Of a DNA stretch of 64,000 nt, positions 1 through 8,286 are shown in pieces. The translations under genes were made by a program, and so were the position numbers. Source of the stretch: an uncultured Atopobiaceae bacterium (GTDB lineage: Bacteria > Actinomycetota > Coriobacteriia > Coriobacteriales > Atopobiaceae); NCBI GenBank assembly GCA_944321515.1, contig CALULO010000007.1:1-64000 (forward strand), in the 5' to 3' direction. How positions within the stretch are numbered: position 1 is the first letter of the stretch; every line of letters begins with the position of its first letter. The notes under the pieces are model-generated. The model was not told the DNA's origin. It was given only the letters and a program-made list of their open reading frames with translations, and made no database searches.

Positions 1-77
<77 letters not shown>

Positions 78-105
78 AATGCGTGCTTCGTTCGCACGAG
101 AAGGT

Positions 106-134
106 AATTTAACACCATCGTCGACGGGTTGCAA
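106..134 (-). promoter_or_regulatory. promoter candidate for tRNA-Pro
   Basis: On the minus strand TTGCAA (134-129) is followed after exactly 17 bases by TAAATT (111-106), about 29 bases upstream of the tRNA 5' end. The match to sigma-70 boxes is partial but the spacing and AT-rich setting stand out in this GC-rich DNA. Confidence 0.5.
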
Positions 135-151
135 GCGAGAATTTGAGAAGC

Positions 152-199
152 GTCGCAACGTGCCGCATGGGCCGGCCTGGCCGTGCGGCACGTTGCGAC
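152..199. repeat. perfect 16-bp inverted repeat (hairpin)
   Basis: Positions 152-167 and 184-199 are perfect reverse complements (arm GTCGCAACGTGCCGCA) around a 16-base GC-rich centre. There is no T-run on either side, so it is not a typical intrinsic terminator. It sits between tRNA-Pro and the exported repeat protein. Confidence 0.75.
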
Positions 200-360
200 A
201 CCTCGGCGGGCCTGGGGCGCCCCTGCCTCCCCATGGGGCTTCCCATGCCGTTCGTCGGGGAGCGCTGCCGAGAGTGCGGAGACCCTCTGGCCGAATGATA
301 GATTTGACGTCAAGCCATGTGCCTGGCATGCCGACGAGACTGGGAAGGCCGGTGAGGGAG

Positions 361-1067
361 ATGGAGAAAGGTACAAGCCGCGGGGCCTCGAGGGGCGCGC
401 TGGCAGCGGGGCACCTGGTCGCCGGACTCGCCCTCGGCGGGGCGGCGGGGTTCGCGGCCGGGAGTCGTCCGCGCCCCAGCCTGCGCCACAGGTCGCCGCC
501 GGGAATCACATGGGCCTCAACGCGGAGGCGGCGTCGGTGCCCTTCACGGCGCGGGCCGCGGACGGCTCCGCGCTCTTCGGGATGAACGGGTCCGGCCAGT
601 ACTTCGGGACCGAGGGCTACGCGGTCGAGTACCTTGCCGGCCGCCTCGACCTCGTCGCCTGCCTGGGCGCCGGAGGCGAGCGGGGCTACTGCTACTACGA
701 CGAGCTGCAGGGCGACGACGCGGCGGCCGCCACGCTCTACGCCTCCGACGGCACGACCGTCGTGGGGACGTTCGCCGCGGTCGACGCGAACGTCGACGGG
801 GACAACCCTCCCGGTGAGGCGGAGCTCTGCGCCACGAGCGACCTTGACGGCTCCGTCCTCTTCGGGCTCAACCCCGCCGGCCAGCACTACGCCATGGAGA
901 ACTTCGGGGAGCTCTACCTGCGCGGGGGCGAGGAGCTCGTCGCCGCGGTCGGGCGGGGCGGCGCGAGCGGCTACGTCCTGCGCTCCGACCTGGAGCGCGT
1001 GGGCGGCGGGGACGTCCCGGTATACGAGAGCGACGGCGCGACCGTCATAGACACCCTGTCCTCGTGA
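361..1067 (+). CDS. exported two-repeat protein, apparent frameshift
   Basis: I do not recognise this family. The ATG at 361 (in-frame GTG at 352) opens a hydrophobic signal-like segment (GALAAGHLVAGLALGGAAGF). The rest of the protein is in another frame, entered near 440-470 in a G/C-rich run and open to the TGA at 1067. That downstream part holds two similar units of about 70 residues: one begins DGSALFGMNGSGQYF and ends in DGTTVVGTFAA, the other begins DGSVLFGLNPAGQHY and ends in DGATVIDTLSS. Without the upstream segment the second frame has no export signal; its own internal ATG is at 510. The likely reading is a secreted or lipid-anchored two-repeat protein of roughly 230 residues broken by a single-base indel, either real or a sequencing error. 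GGGAAGG at 342-348 could serve as ribosome site for the ATG at 361. Confidence 0.5.
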
Positions 1068-1214
1068 GCGACGGCCGGGGCACGGCCGGTCCCGCGAGAG
1101 GGCCGCGCCCCCACGCCTGAGTCTGCGCCATGACCCGAGGCCCATGCTACGCCCCGGCGGGCGGATTGCGGGAGGGATCCGCTCTTATGTAGGATGTCCA
1201 TAACGAGTCTTGAG

Positions 1215-1233
1215 TTATGCGTCCATTGCATAA
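1215..1233. promoter_or_regulatory. candidate LysR operator
   Basis: A perfect 6-bp palindrome, TTATGC-N7-GCATAA, lies 22 bases before the LysR start. GTCCAT also occurs twice nearby (about 1195 and 1221-1226). LysR-type regulators commonly bind interrupted dyads of this size upstream of their own genes, so autoregulation is a reasonable inference. Confidence 0.4.
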
Positions 1234-1254
1234 ATGGCGAGAAGGACGGTCCGC

Positions 1255-2130
1255 GTGGAGCTCAGACATCTGCAGTACTTCCTCATGGTTGCCCGTGAGG
1301 GGACCATATCCGGCGCAGCCTCGGTGCTGCACGTTTCGCAGCCCTCGCTCAGCCGCCAGATGCAGGAGCTCGAGCGCGAGCTCGGGTGCACGCTCTTTGA
1401 GCGCGGCAGCCGTCGCGTCACCCTCACGGAGCCCGGGATGCGCCTGCGGGCCCGTGCCGAGGAGATCGTCGACCTCGTGGGGCGCACGGAAGAAGAGTTT
1501 CGCGTCTCGGCGGACACGCTTGCCGGCGAGGTCCGCATAGGCGGCGGCGAGACGCCCGCGATGGGGCTCGTCGCCGACGTGGTGGCGGACCTCAAGGACC
1601 GCTACCCGCTCGTTCGGTTCTCCCTGTTCAGCGGTAACGCCGCCGCGGTTTCCGAGCGGCTCGAGACGGGCCGGGTCGACTTCGGCGTCTTCGTGGGGCA
1701 CGCGGACCTGAGTCGCTACGAGTCGCTCCGGCTGCCCGCGCACGATCGCTGGGGCGTCTTCGTGCGCGAGGACGACCCCCTGGCGGCGCTTGTGGCCGTG
1801 ACGCCGGACGAGCTTGCGTCCCGTCCGCTCGTGCTCTCGGAGCAGGCCGGGCGCGAGATGGGCGCGTGGTTCCGACGCGACCTCGAGGACCTTGACGTGG
1901 TCGCAACGTACAACCTGCTCTACAACGCGGCGCTGCTCGCGCGGCGTGGCGTCGGGTGCGTGGTGAGCCTCGAGGGCATCGTTGACACCACGGAGGGCTC
2001 GGGGCTCGCCTTCCGCCCGCTCGAGCCTGAGGTGACGGCCGACGTCTTCGTCGCCTGGAAGCGCTACCAGAGCTTCTCGCCCGTCGCGGAGGCGTTCCTG
2101 GCCGAGGTGCGGCGGCGCTGGGGCGCCTAG
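1255..2130 (+). CDS. LysR-family transcriptional regulator
   Basis: The protein has the LysR layout: an N-terminal winged helix-turn-helix (residues about 1-60, including GAASVLHVSQPSLSRQMQEL and LFERGSRRVTLTEPG) followed by a periplasmic-binding-like effector domain to residue 291. I place the start at GTG 1255, giving VELRHLQYFL, the usual family N-terminus, because AGAAGGA ends 8 bases upstream; an ATG at 1234 would add seven residues. Its stop overlaps the stop of the convergent isochorismatase-like gene, a possible but unproven target. The effector is unknown. Confidence 0.9.
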   Translation: MELRHLQYFLMVAREGTISGAASVLHVSQPSLSRQMQELERELGCTLFERGSRRVTLTEPGMRLRARAEEIVDLVGRTEEEFRVSADTLAGEVRIGGGETPAMGLVADVVADLKDRYPLVRFSLFSGNAAAVSERLETGRVDFGVFVGHADLSRYESLRLPAHDRWGVFVREDDPLAALVAVTPDELASRPLVLSEQAGREMGAWFRRDLEDLDVVATYNLLYNAALLARRGVGCVVSLEGIVDTTEGSGLAFRPLEPEVTADVFVAWKRYQSFSPVAEAFLAEVRRRWGA

Positions 2131-2684
2131 GAGAGCGCCGCCTCCAGCTCCTCCGCGCTCACGAGCTCCGACCCGTAGCACTTCTCGCAGTGCTCGAGGG
2201 CGCCCTCCTGCGTGCCGCAGAGGAAGGTCATCGTGGCGTCGGCGACGACAACCGAGGCGTAGCCCAGGAAGTAGGCGTCGGCGAGTGTGTGCAGGACGCA
2301 GATGTTGGTGTCGCACCCCACCGCTATGACGGTGGAGACGCCCAGCTCGCGCAGGGTGAGGTCGAGGTCGGTCTGGAAGAAGCCGGAGTAGCGGCGCTTG
2401 GGGACCGTGATGTCGCCGGGACGTACCTCGACCTCCGGGTAGACGCGGGTCTCGCCGGCAAGGCCGTGCTCCCCCCAGAGCTCGAGTTCGCGGTCGAGGC
2501 CGCGGATGTGCGCGTCGTTGCAGAAGACCACGGGGACGCCCGCGGCGTGGCAGGCGTCGACGGAGCGGGCCACGGCGGCGCGGTAGGCGGCCGTGGCGGC
2601 GTCGGGGTCGTAGAGGGAGTCGTCTCCGACGGCCTCGATGGCGTCGATGACGAGCAGGGCGCAGGCGTTCTTGTCAATTTTCAC
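2127..2684 (-). CDS. isochorismatase/nicotinamidase-family cysteine hydrolase
   Basis: This 185-residue protein is a cysteine hydrolase of the isochorismatase superfamily. The catalytic triad is visible: Asp in LLVIDAIEAV near the N-terminus, Lys in VPKRRYSGF, and Cys in AVGCDTNICVL, followed by the conserved stretch LADAYFLGY. GTG 2684 is preferred because AGGAGG lies 6 bases before it; the frame stays open to 2750 but would run over the divergent promoter region. Substrates in this family include nicotinamide, isochorismate and N-carbamoyl compounds, and sequence alone does not choose. It is convergent with the LysR gene and divergent from the alkyltransferase-like gene. Confidence 0.88.
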   Translation of the reverse strand: MKIDKNACALLVIDAIEAVGDDSLYDPDAATAAYRAAVARSVDACHAAGVPVVFCNDAHIRGLDRELELWGEHGLAGETRVYPEVEVRPGDITVPKRRYSGFFQTDLDLTLRELGVSTVIAVGCDTNICVLHTLADAYFLGYASVVVADATMTFLCGTQEGALEHCEKCYGSELVSAEELEAALS

Positions 2685-2748
2685 GGGAGGCCTCCTGAGG
2701 CTCGCGTATTGGGTAGCCTGAGGATAGCGGATTTCCGGAGGGAGGCAC

Positions 2749-3066
2749 ATGGCCGAGGAGGGCTTCTTCGTGCGCGCCTATGACGTGGTGCGCCAGATAC
2801 CCGCGGGGCGCGTGGCGAGCTACGGCCAGGTGGCGCGCATGATGGGCGAGCCGGGGAGGGCCCGCTTCGTGGGCTTTGCCATGCACGCGAGCCCTGGGAT
2901 GGCCGGCGGCGTCCCCTGCCACCGCGTGGTCTTTGCCGACGGGCGGCTCGCCCCGGGCTTCGCCTTCGGCGGGCCCGGGGAGCAGCGTCGCATGCTTGAG
3001 GCCGAGGGCGTGGGCTTTCTTCCGGACGGCCGCGTTGACCTGAAAGGCTACGGATGGGAGGCGTGA
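2749..3066 (+). CDS. MGMT-like (alkyltransferase-domain) protein
   Basis: At 105 residues this matches only the C-terminal DNA-binding and active-site domain of O6-alkylguanine-DNA alkyltransferases. It contains the family pattern IPAGRVASYGQVARMMG and the active-site motif PCHRVV. The motif keeps Cys, whereas alkyltransferase-like (ATL) proteins usually have Trp there, so methyl transfer is possible. The N-terminal domain of full-length Ogt/Ada proteins is absent. A GGAGGGAGG ribosome site precedes the ATG. The flavodoxin gene follows one base after its stop, suggesting co-transcription. Confidence 0.88.
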   Translation: MAEEGFFVRAYDVVRQIPAGRVASYGQVARMMGEPGRARFVGFAMHASPGMAGGVPCHRVVFADGRLAPGFAFGGPGEQRRMLEAEGVGFLPDGRVDLKGYGWEA

Positions 3067-3067
3067 G

Positions 3068-3550
3068 ATGGGCGTGGCGGTTGTGTGCGCGTCGAGGACG
3101 GGCAATACCGAGAAGCTCGCGGAGCGGGCGCGCGTTGAGCTTGGGGAGGCGCTCACGGATGACGTGGCGGGCGCCGACGTGGTGCTCCTTGGGTCCTGGA
3201 CGGACAAAGGCGGGCTTGACGAGGGCCTGGCGGAGGCGCTGGGCCAGCTTGCGGGCAAGCGGGTGTTCCTCTTCGGCACCTGCGGCTTCGGCGGGGACGA
3301 CGCCTACTACGCGCGCGTCCTAGACAACTTCGCCTCGGCGCTGCCCGATGACGTCGAGGTGGTCGGCCGCTTCATGTGCCAGGGGCAGATGCCACCCGCT
3401 GTCCGCGAGCGCTACGTCACGATGGCCGAGGCCAACCCGGAGCGGTTCCAGCCCATGATTGAGAACTTCGACCGCGCGCTCGGACACCCCGACGCTGCCG
3501 ACCTCGACGCCTTCGCGGACGCGCTGCGCGCCGCCGGCGTCCTGTCATAG
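3068..3550 (+). CDS. flavodoxin-family protein
   Basis: This 160-residue protein begins with a flavodoxin FMN-phosphate loop (CASRTGNTEKLAE) and has the alternating fold with GADVVLLGSW and KRVFLFGTCGFGG at the expected second and third FMN-contact regions. Proteins of this size are soluble single-electron carriers or flavodoxin-like reductase subunits. It shares an operon with the MGMT-like gene upstream (one-base gap). It loosely resembles flavodoxins that partner gut-bacterial reductases, but no such partner is nearby, so no specific function is claimed. Confidence 0.82.
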   Translation: MGVAVVCASRTGNTEKLAERARVELGEALTDDVAGADVVLLGSWTDKGGLDEGLAEALGQLAGKRVFLFGTCGFGGDDAYYARVLDNFASALPDDVEVVGRFMCQGQMPPAVRERYVTMAEANPERFQPMIENFDRALGHPDAADLDAFADALRAAGVLS

Positions 3551-3561
3551 CTCCTGAGGCC

Positions 3562-3623
3562 GGGGGGCGAGAAGGGGCGGGCGCCTAGTCGGTCGACGAG
3601 GCACGCGGTCCTTCTCGCCCCCC
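3562..3623. repeat. 14-bp inverted repeat between convergent genes
   Basis: GGGGGGCGAGAAGG (3562-3575) is exactly repeated in inverse at 3610-3623, 34 bases apart, between the stops of the flavodoxin and uup genes. It could act as a bidirectional terminator, although no T-run follows. Both arms contain the recurrent GGCGAGAAGG oligomer described in the findings. Confidence 0.6.
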
Positions 3624-3629
3624 TCTCCC

Positions 3630-5456
3630 CTATTCGATCCCGAGACGCTCCGACAGCTCGAGCCACTCGTCCTCGAGCGCCTCGCGTTCGGCCAGGCACG
3701 CGTCGAGCTCCGCCTGGGCCGCCATGAGCGCGGCGTAGTCGCTCGCGTCCACCTCCGCCATCGCGGCGCGCAGGCGCGCGGGGTCCCCGGTGGTCTTCTC
3801 GAGCTTGCGGCTTACGGCGTCGAACCGCTTCTTGAGCTCGCGGCGCTCCTGGTTGGTGAGGGCGTCCCCCGGTCGTGGTGTCGCGGGGTCCTTCTCGCCC
3901 CCGGCCCTCTGGTCGCCCGTGCCTGGGGCAGACGCCTCGCCCTCGGGCGAGCCCGCCGAGATCAGGCGCAGGTACTCGTCCACGCCTCCGGGCACGTGGC
4001 GGACGTGGCCGTCGATGAGGGCGAACTGGTCGTCGGTCACGCGCTCCATGAGGTAGCGGTCGTGGCTCACCACCAGGAGCGTGCCGGGCCAGCTGTCGAG
4101 CAGGTCCTCCATCACGGCGAGCATGTCGGTGTCGAGGTCGTTGCCGGGCTCGTCGAGCACGAGCACGTTCGGCTCCTCCAAGATCACGCAGAGCAGCGCC
4201 AGGCGGCGCCTCTGTCCTCCGGAGAGGTCGCGGACGAAGTTCTGGAGCTCGCGCTGCTCGAAGCCGAGGTGCTCGACGAGCTGCGTGGGGCTTTGCATCT
4301 TCCCGCCCACGAGGTAGCTGCGCTTGTAGCGTCCGAGCACCTCGAGCACGCGCCAGCCGTCCCGCTCGGAGAGCGCGTCGAGGTGCTGGCTCATGAAGCC
4401 GAAGCGCACCGACGCGCCGACCTTGACGGTGCCGGAGGTGGGCTCGAGGGACCCGGTCATGAGCGCGAGCAGCGTGGACTTGCCTGCCCCGTTGGCGCCG
4501 AGGATGCCATAGCGGTCCCCGGGTCCGATGATCCACGAGACGTCGTCGATCACGCGCGGGCCACCATCGTATGCGAAGCTCACATCCTTCATCTCGATGA
4601 CCTGCTTGCCCAGGCGGCTCACGGCGAGGCGCTTGAGCTCGAGCGGGTTCCTGAGCGGCGGGTCGTCTGCGATGAGGGCGCGCGCAGCCTCGACGCGGAA
4701 CTTCGGCTTGCTTGTGCGCGCCTTCGCGCCGTGGGCGAGCCAGTTGAGCTCCTTGCGCAGCGTGTTCTGGCGGCGCTCCTCCATGACGGCCGCCTGGCGG
4801 TCGCGCTCGACGCGCTGCTGGATGTAGGCGGAGTAGCCGCCCTCGAAGGGCTCAATGCGGCGGTCGTGGACCTCCCACATGTGCTCGCAGACCTCGTCGA
4901 GGAACCACCGGTCGTGCGTGACCACGAGAAGGGCGCCCGTGCCGGCCGGCCAGCGCCCGCGCAGGTGCTGGGCGAGCCACTCGATGGCCGCGAGGTCGAG
5001 ATGGTTGGTGGGCTCGTCCATGCAGATGACGTCCCAGGTGCCGCAGAGCACGCGGCAGAGGTCCACGCGGCGGCGCTGTCCTCCTGAGAGCTCCCCGACG
5101 GCTCCGTCGAGGTCGAGGTCGCCTACGAGCTCGCCTAGGATCGAGCGGATGCGCGCGTCGGAGGCCCAGGTGTACTCCGGAACGTCGCCGAAGATTGCCC
5201 GTCGGACGGGGTCGGCGTCGTCCAGCTGGTCGGCCTGGCCGAGGTAGCCCACCGAGATGCCGCGACGCCAGGTGACGGAGCCCGCGTCCGGCTCGAGCGC
5301 GTGCGCGACGATCTCGAGCAGCGTCGACTTTCCGTCGCCGTTGCGGCCGACGATGCCGATGCGCTCCCCCTCGTTGATGCCTATGGTCTGGTCGTCGAGC
5401 ACGCGCTTGCCCGGCCACTCGTGGCTTACGTGCTCGAGGCCGATGAGGATGCCCAC
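3630..5456 (-). CDS. uup: ABC-F ATPase, Uup-like
   Basis: This 608-residue soluble protein has two ABC ATPase domains and no membrane segments, which defines the ABC-F group. Domain 1 has Walker A GRNGDGKST, signature LSGGQRRRV and Walker [11 protein letters not shown] basic linker follows. Domain 2 has [18 protein letters not shown] and LDEPGNDLD, the last being typical of Uup rather than EttA. The C-terminal region from about residue 500 is a low-complexity linker plus a charged coiled coil, as in Uup, thought to bind DNA or ribosomes. The GTG start overlaps the nfo stop by one base. It is the last gene of the long minus-strand run. A copy of the recurrent 12-mer encodes part of its linker (GEKD). 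Confidence 0.87.
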   Translation of the reverse strand: MGILIGLEHVSHEWPGKRVLDDQTIGINEGERIGIVGRNGDGKSTLLEIVAHALEPDAGSVTWRRGISVGYLGQADQLDDADPVRRAIFGDVPEYTWASDARIRSILGELVGDLDLDGAVGELSGGQRRRVDLCRVLCGTWDVICMDEPTNHLDLAAIEWLAQHLRGRWPAGTGALLVVTHDRWFLDEVCEHMWEVHDRRIEPFEGGYSAYIQQRVERDRQAAVMEERRQNTLRKELNWLAHGAKARTSKPKFRVEAARALIADDPPLRNPLELKRLAVSRLGKQVIEMKDVSFAYDGGPRVIDDVSWIIGPGDRYGILGANGAGKSTLLALMTGSLEPTSGTVKVGASVRFGFMSQHLDALSERDGWRVLEVLGRYKRSYLVGGKMQSPTQLVEHLGFEQRELQNFVRDLSGGQRRRLALLCVILEEPNVLVLDEPGNDLDTDMLAVMEDLLDSWPGTLLVVSHDRYLMERVTDDQFALIDGHVRHVPGGVDEYLRLISAGSPEGEASAPGTGDQRAGGEKDPATPRPGDALTNQERRELKKRFDAVSRKLEKTTGDPARLRAAMAEVDASDYAALMAAQAELDACLAEREALEDEWLELSERLGIE

Positions 5457-6310
5457 TATTCGACCTCCTCTCCCGAGGCCAGCCGGCGCAGGAGCGCGAT
5501 CTCCGCGGCCCAGCCGGCGAGTCCGTCCTGTGGCGTCTCCAGCACCATGGGCAGGTCGCGCAGGCGCTCGTTGGAGACGACGGCGCGGAAGGTCTCCAGG
5601 CCGAGCGTGCCCTGGCCGATCCTCTCGTGACGGTCCTTGTGGCTGCCAAGGGGGTTCTTTGAGTCGTTGAGGTGCAGCGCGCGCAGGCGTGAGAGCCCGA
5701 TCACGCGGTCGAACTCGTCGAGCACGCCGTCAAGGTCGGACACGATGTCGTAGCCGGCGTCGACCACGTGGCAGGTGTCCAGGCACACGCCCAGGAGCTC
5801 GTCGTGCCCCACGCCGTCGATGATGCGTGCGAGCTCCTCGAAGGAGCGGCCGACCTCGGTGCCCTTCCCTGCCATGGTCTCGAGCAGGACCGTCGTGGCC
5901 TGGCCGGGAACGAGCACCTCGTTGAGCCCCTCGCAGATGAGGCGGACGCCCTCGTCCGCGCCCTGCTTGACGTGGCTGCCCGGGTGGAAGTTGTAGAGGT
6001 TGCCGGGCATGCGCTCCATCCGCTCGAGGTCCTCGCGCATCGCCCTCCGCGCGAACTCCACGGTCTCGGGTTTGGCCGAGCAGAGGTTGTAGGTGTAGGG
6101 CGCATGGGCCACGAGCGGCCCCATGCCATGCTCCGAGCAGGTGGAGAGAAACGCGGCGAGGTCCTTCTCGTCAAGCGCGCGGGCGTTGCCGCCGCGCGGG
6201 TTTCTCGTAAAGAAGGCGAAGGTGGTGGCGCCGATGGAGACGGCGTCGGCGGCCATCTGCGCGTAGCCGGAGGCCGTCGAGAGGTGGCAGCCAATAAGAA
6301 GCCCGCTCAC
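5456..6310 (-). CDS. nfo: endonuclease IV (AP endonuclease)
   Basis: This 284-residue TIM-barrel protein matches endonuclease IV, which cleaves abasic sites in base-excision repair using three zinc ions. Conserved metal-binding stretches are present: NFHPGSH, LLETMAGKG, CLDTCHVVDAGYD, LHLNDSKNPLGSHKDRHE and the terminal VLETP. The GTG start overlaps the coaBC stop (GTGA), so it is translationally coupled. Length is normal for the family. Confidence 0.95.
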   Translation of the reverse strand: MSGLLIGCHLSTASGYAQMAADAVSIGATTFAFFTRNPRGGNARALDEKDLAAFLSTCSEHGMGPLVAHAPYTYNLCSAKPETVEFARRAMREDLERMERMPGNLYNFHPGSHVKQGADEGVRLICEGLNEVLVPGQATTVLLETMAGKGTEVGRSFEELARIIDGVGHDELLGVCLDTCHVVDAGYDIVSDLDGVLDEFDRVIGLSRLRALHLNDSKNPLGSHKDRHERIGQGTLGLETFRAVVSNERLRDLPMVLETPQDGLAGWAAEIALLRRLASGEEVE

Positions 6311-7554
6311 AGGCGCCCCCTCTCGCGCAACGCCGCGGCCACGGCGTCGAGGACGGCGTCGGACACGTCGGCGAGCGGCATGGTCTCGAGCTGCTCCACG
6401 CCCGCGTCGCTCACGAGCGCCACGCGGTTGGTGTCTGCGCCGAAGGTGGACTCGGGTCGGCTCACGTCGTTGGCCACGATGAGGTCGGCGCCCTTGCGGC
6501 GGAGCTTGTCCTGCGCGTGGGCGAGAAGGTCGTCTGTCTCGGCGGCAAAGCCGGCAACGACGCGCGCGCCCTTCTTGGCGCAGAGCTCGGCCAGGATGTC
6601 CGCCGTCTCCACGAGCTCAATGGAGTCCAGGTGCTCGCGGGACTTCTTGAGCTTGTGGTCAGCCGGCGCGGCGGGCGTGTAGTCGGCCACGGCGGCGCAG
6701 CAGATCGCGGCGTCGGCACCCTCGAAGGCGGCGAGAGCGGCCTTGCGCATCTCGGCGGCCGACGTCACGTCCACGCGACGCGTCCCGGAGGGCGTGGGCA
6801 GCGTGGTGGGCCCGGAGACGAGCGTGACCTCGGCCCCCCGCGCGCTGGCCGCGGCGGCGAGCGCGTAGCCCATCTTCCCGGTGGAGCGGTTGGCTATGTA
6901 GCGCACGGGGTCGATGGCCTCGTGGGTTGGGCCGGCGGTGACAACGAGGCGCACGCCGGCGAGGTCACCCTCGTCCGCCGTCCCGTGCAGGGCGCAGAGC
7001 GCGGCGGCCACGATCTCATCCACGGGGGCGAGCTTGCCCTCGCCGACGTCGCCGCAGGCGAGACGCCCCGAGCCCGGCCCAACGATGGTCATGCCGCGCC
7101 CGCGAAGGACCTCAGCGTTCACCTGTGTGGCGGGGTTCTGCCACATGCGCGTGTTCATGCCGGGGGCCACCAGGACGGGACAGCTGTCGTGACAGGCCAG
7201 GATCGTGGAGGTGAGGCAGTCGTCCGCCAGGCCGGCGGCGATCTTCGCCATCACGTTGGCTGTGGCCGGCACCACGAGCGCGAGGTCCGCCCACTCCGAG
7301 AGCTCGATGTGCGGGATGGCGGACGTCGGGTGCGAGTAGAGGTCGTCTGCGACGGGGGCGCCGCTGAGCGCCTCGAAGGTTACGGGGCCGACGAACCGCT
7401 CGGCGTCCTCGGTCATGGTCACACGGACCTCGCAGCCCGCCTTCTGGAGCCCCCGGAGCACCTCGCAGGCCTTGTACGCGGCGATGCCGCCGCACACGGC
7501 CAGGAGCGCCCGCGGGCGGCGGCATCCCTCTGCCCGCCCCGTGTCCTCGCTCAC
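6307..7554 (-). CDS. coaBC: bifunctional CoaBC (PPC synthetase/decarboxylase)
   Basis: This enzyme performs two consecutive steps of coenzyme A synthesis: joining 4'-phosphopantothenate to cysteine and decarboxylating the product. Residues about 1-185 are the flavoprotein CoaC domain, with the active-site His in HIELSEWAD, the PGMN motif and the Cys of GRLACGDVGEG. The C-terminal CoaB domain shows VTAGPTHEAIDPVRYIANRS with its key Asn, TGKMGYALA, and KLKKS with the conserved Lys. I choose GTG 7554 (415 residues) because GGAGG lies 7 bases upstream and it overlaps the previous stop as GTGA; the longer open frame would run inside that gene. Confidence 0.94.
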   Translation of the reverse strand: MSEDTGRAEGCRRPRALLAVCGGIAAYKACEVLRGLQKAGCEVRVTMTEDAERFVGPVTFEALSGAPVADDLYSHPTSAIPHIELSEWADLALVVPATANVMAKIAAGLADDCLTSTILACHDSCPVLVAPGMNTRMWQNPATQVNAEVLRGRGMTIVGPGSGRLACGDVGEGKLAPVDEIVAAALCALHGTADEGDLAGVRLVVTAGPTHEAIDPVRYIANRSTGKMGYALAAAASARGAEVTLVSGPTTLPTPSGTRRVDVTSAAEMRKAALAAFEGADAAICCAAVADYTPAAPADHKLKKSREHLDSIELVETADILAELCAKKGARVVAGFAAETDDLLAHAQDKLRRKGADLIVANDVSRPESTFGADTNRVALVSDAGVEQLETMPLADVSDAVLDAVAAALRERGRL

Positions 7555-8273
7555 TCGCCCGCCTCCTCGGAGGTGACGAGCATGCGGTGGCAGTACGGGC
7601 ACTCGGTGATCTCCTCGCCGTGGGCGAGGTCGTGGAACTGACTCGGCTGGAGCTTCACGCGGCACACGGAGGGCACGTTCCCGTTGAGCTGCTCCACGGC
7701 GAGGCCCTTGAAGCGCTTGCGGGCGGCCTCGTATGTCTTGAGGTGTGCCTCGGAGAGCTCGGAGGCGGCGGCGTCGCGCTCGCCGGTGAGCTTCACGATG
7801 CGGGAGCGCAGGCTCTGGGACGCCTCGGCGAGCGTCTCCTTGGTGGCCTCCGCCTCGCGCTCGAGCCGCTCCTCGGTCAGACGCGCGTTACGCTCGGCGC
7901 GCTCTAGGCGCTCGAGCCCCTCGCGGGCGGGCCCGAGGGTGAACTCGCACTTCTCGATCCTCTTGGCGAGCGAGGTGAGCGACTGCTCGAAGTCTCTCAG
8001 CTCGCGGTGGGTGTGGCCGCCGGCGTCGGCGGCGGCGCGCACCTCGGCGGTCTTGTCGCGGTAGTGCTGGAGCTCCGCCTCGGTGTCAGCGATCTCCAGC
8101 TCGGCGTCCTTGCGCTTGCCGACGATGCCCGTGAGCTCGCTGGCCACCTTCTTTCGGGCGAGCGCGATGGTTTCAAGGCGCTTGCGCTGCGGCATGGCAG
8201 CGAGGCTCGTGGCGCAGCGCAGGAGCTCGAGGTCGAGCTCCTGAAGGCGCATGAGGGCGTTAGCTTCGGTCAT
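7551..8273 (-). CDS. coiled-coil C4-type zinc-ribbon protein (DUF164-like)
   Basis: About 180 residues of charged antiparallel coiled coil are followed by a short zinc-ribbon-like tail, the layout of the DUF164/CT398 family of unknown, possibly RNA- or secretion-related, function. The tail has CPYCHRMLV, but the first knuckle, normally CxxC, reads PSVCRVKL, so one of four expected Cys is missing. It is 13 bases downstream of the cysteine desulfurase gene and overlaps coaBC, so it belongs to this operon. Confidence 0.8.
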   Translation of the reverse strand: MTEANALMRLQELDLELLRCATSLAAMPQRKRLETIALARKKVASELTGIVGKRKDAELEIADTEAELQHYRDKTAEVRAAADAGGHTHRELRDFEQSLTSLAKRIEKCEFTLGPAREGLERLERAERNARLTEERLEREAEATKETLAEASQSLRSRIVKLTGERDAAASELSEAHLKTYEAARKRFKGLAVEQLNGNVPSVCRVKLQPSQFHDLAHGEEITECPYCHRMLVTSEEAGE

Positions 8274-8286
8274 GGTCTCTCCCCTG

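Noticed and set aside
3068..3550. Naming the flavodoxin as a bilirubin-reductase partner (BilS-like)
   Set aside because: No reductase partner is adjacent and small flavodoxins are too similar to assign by eye.
3996..5087. Long + strand frame opposite the uup gene
   Set aside because: Antisense shadow of a well-supported ABC-F gene, with no ribosome site or domain.
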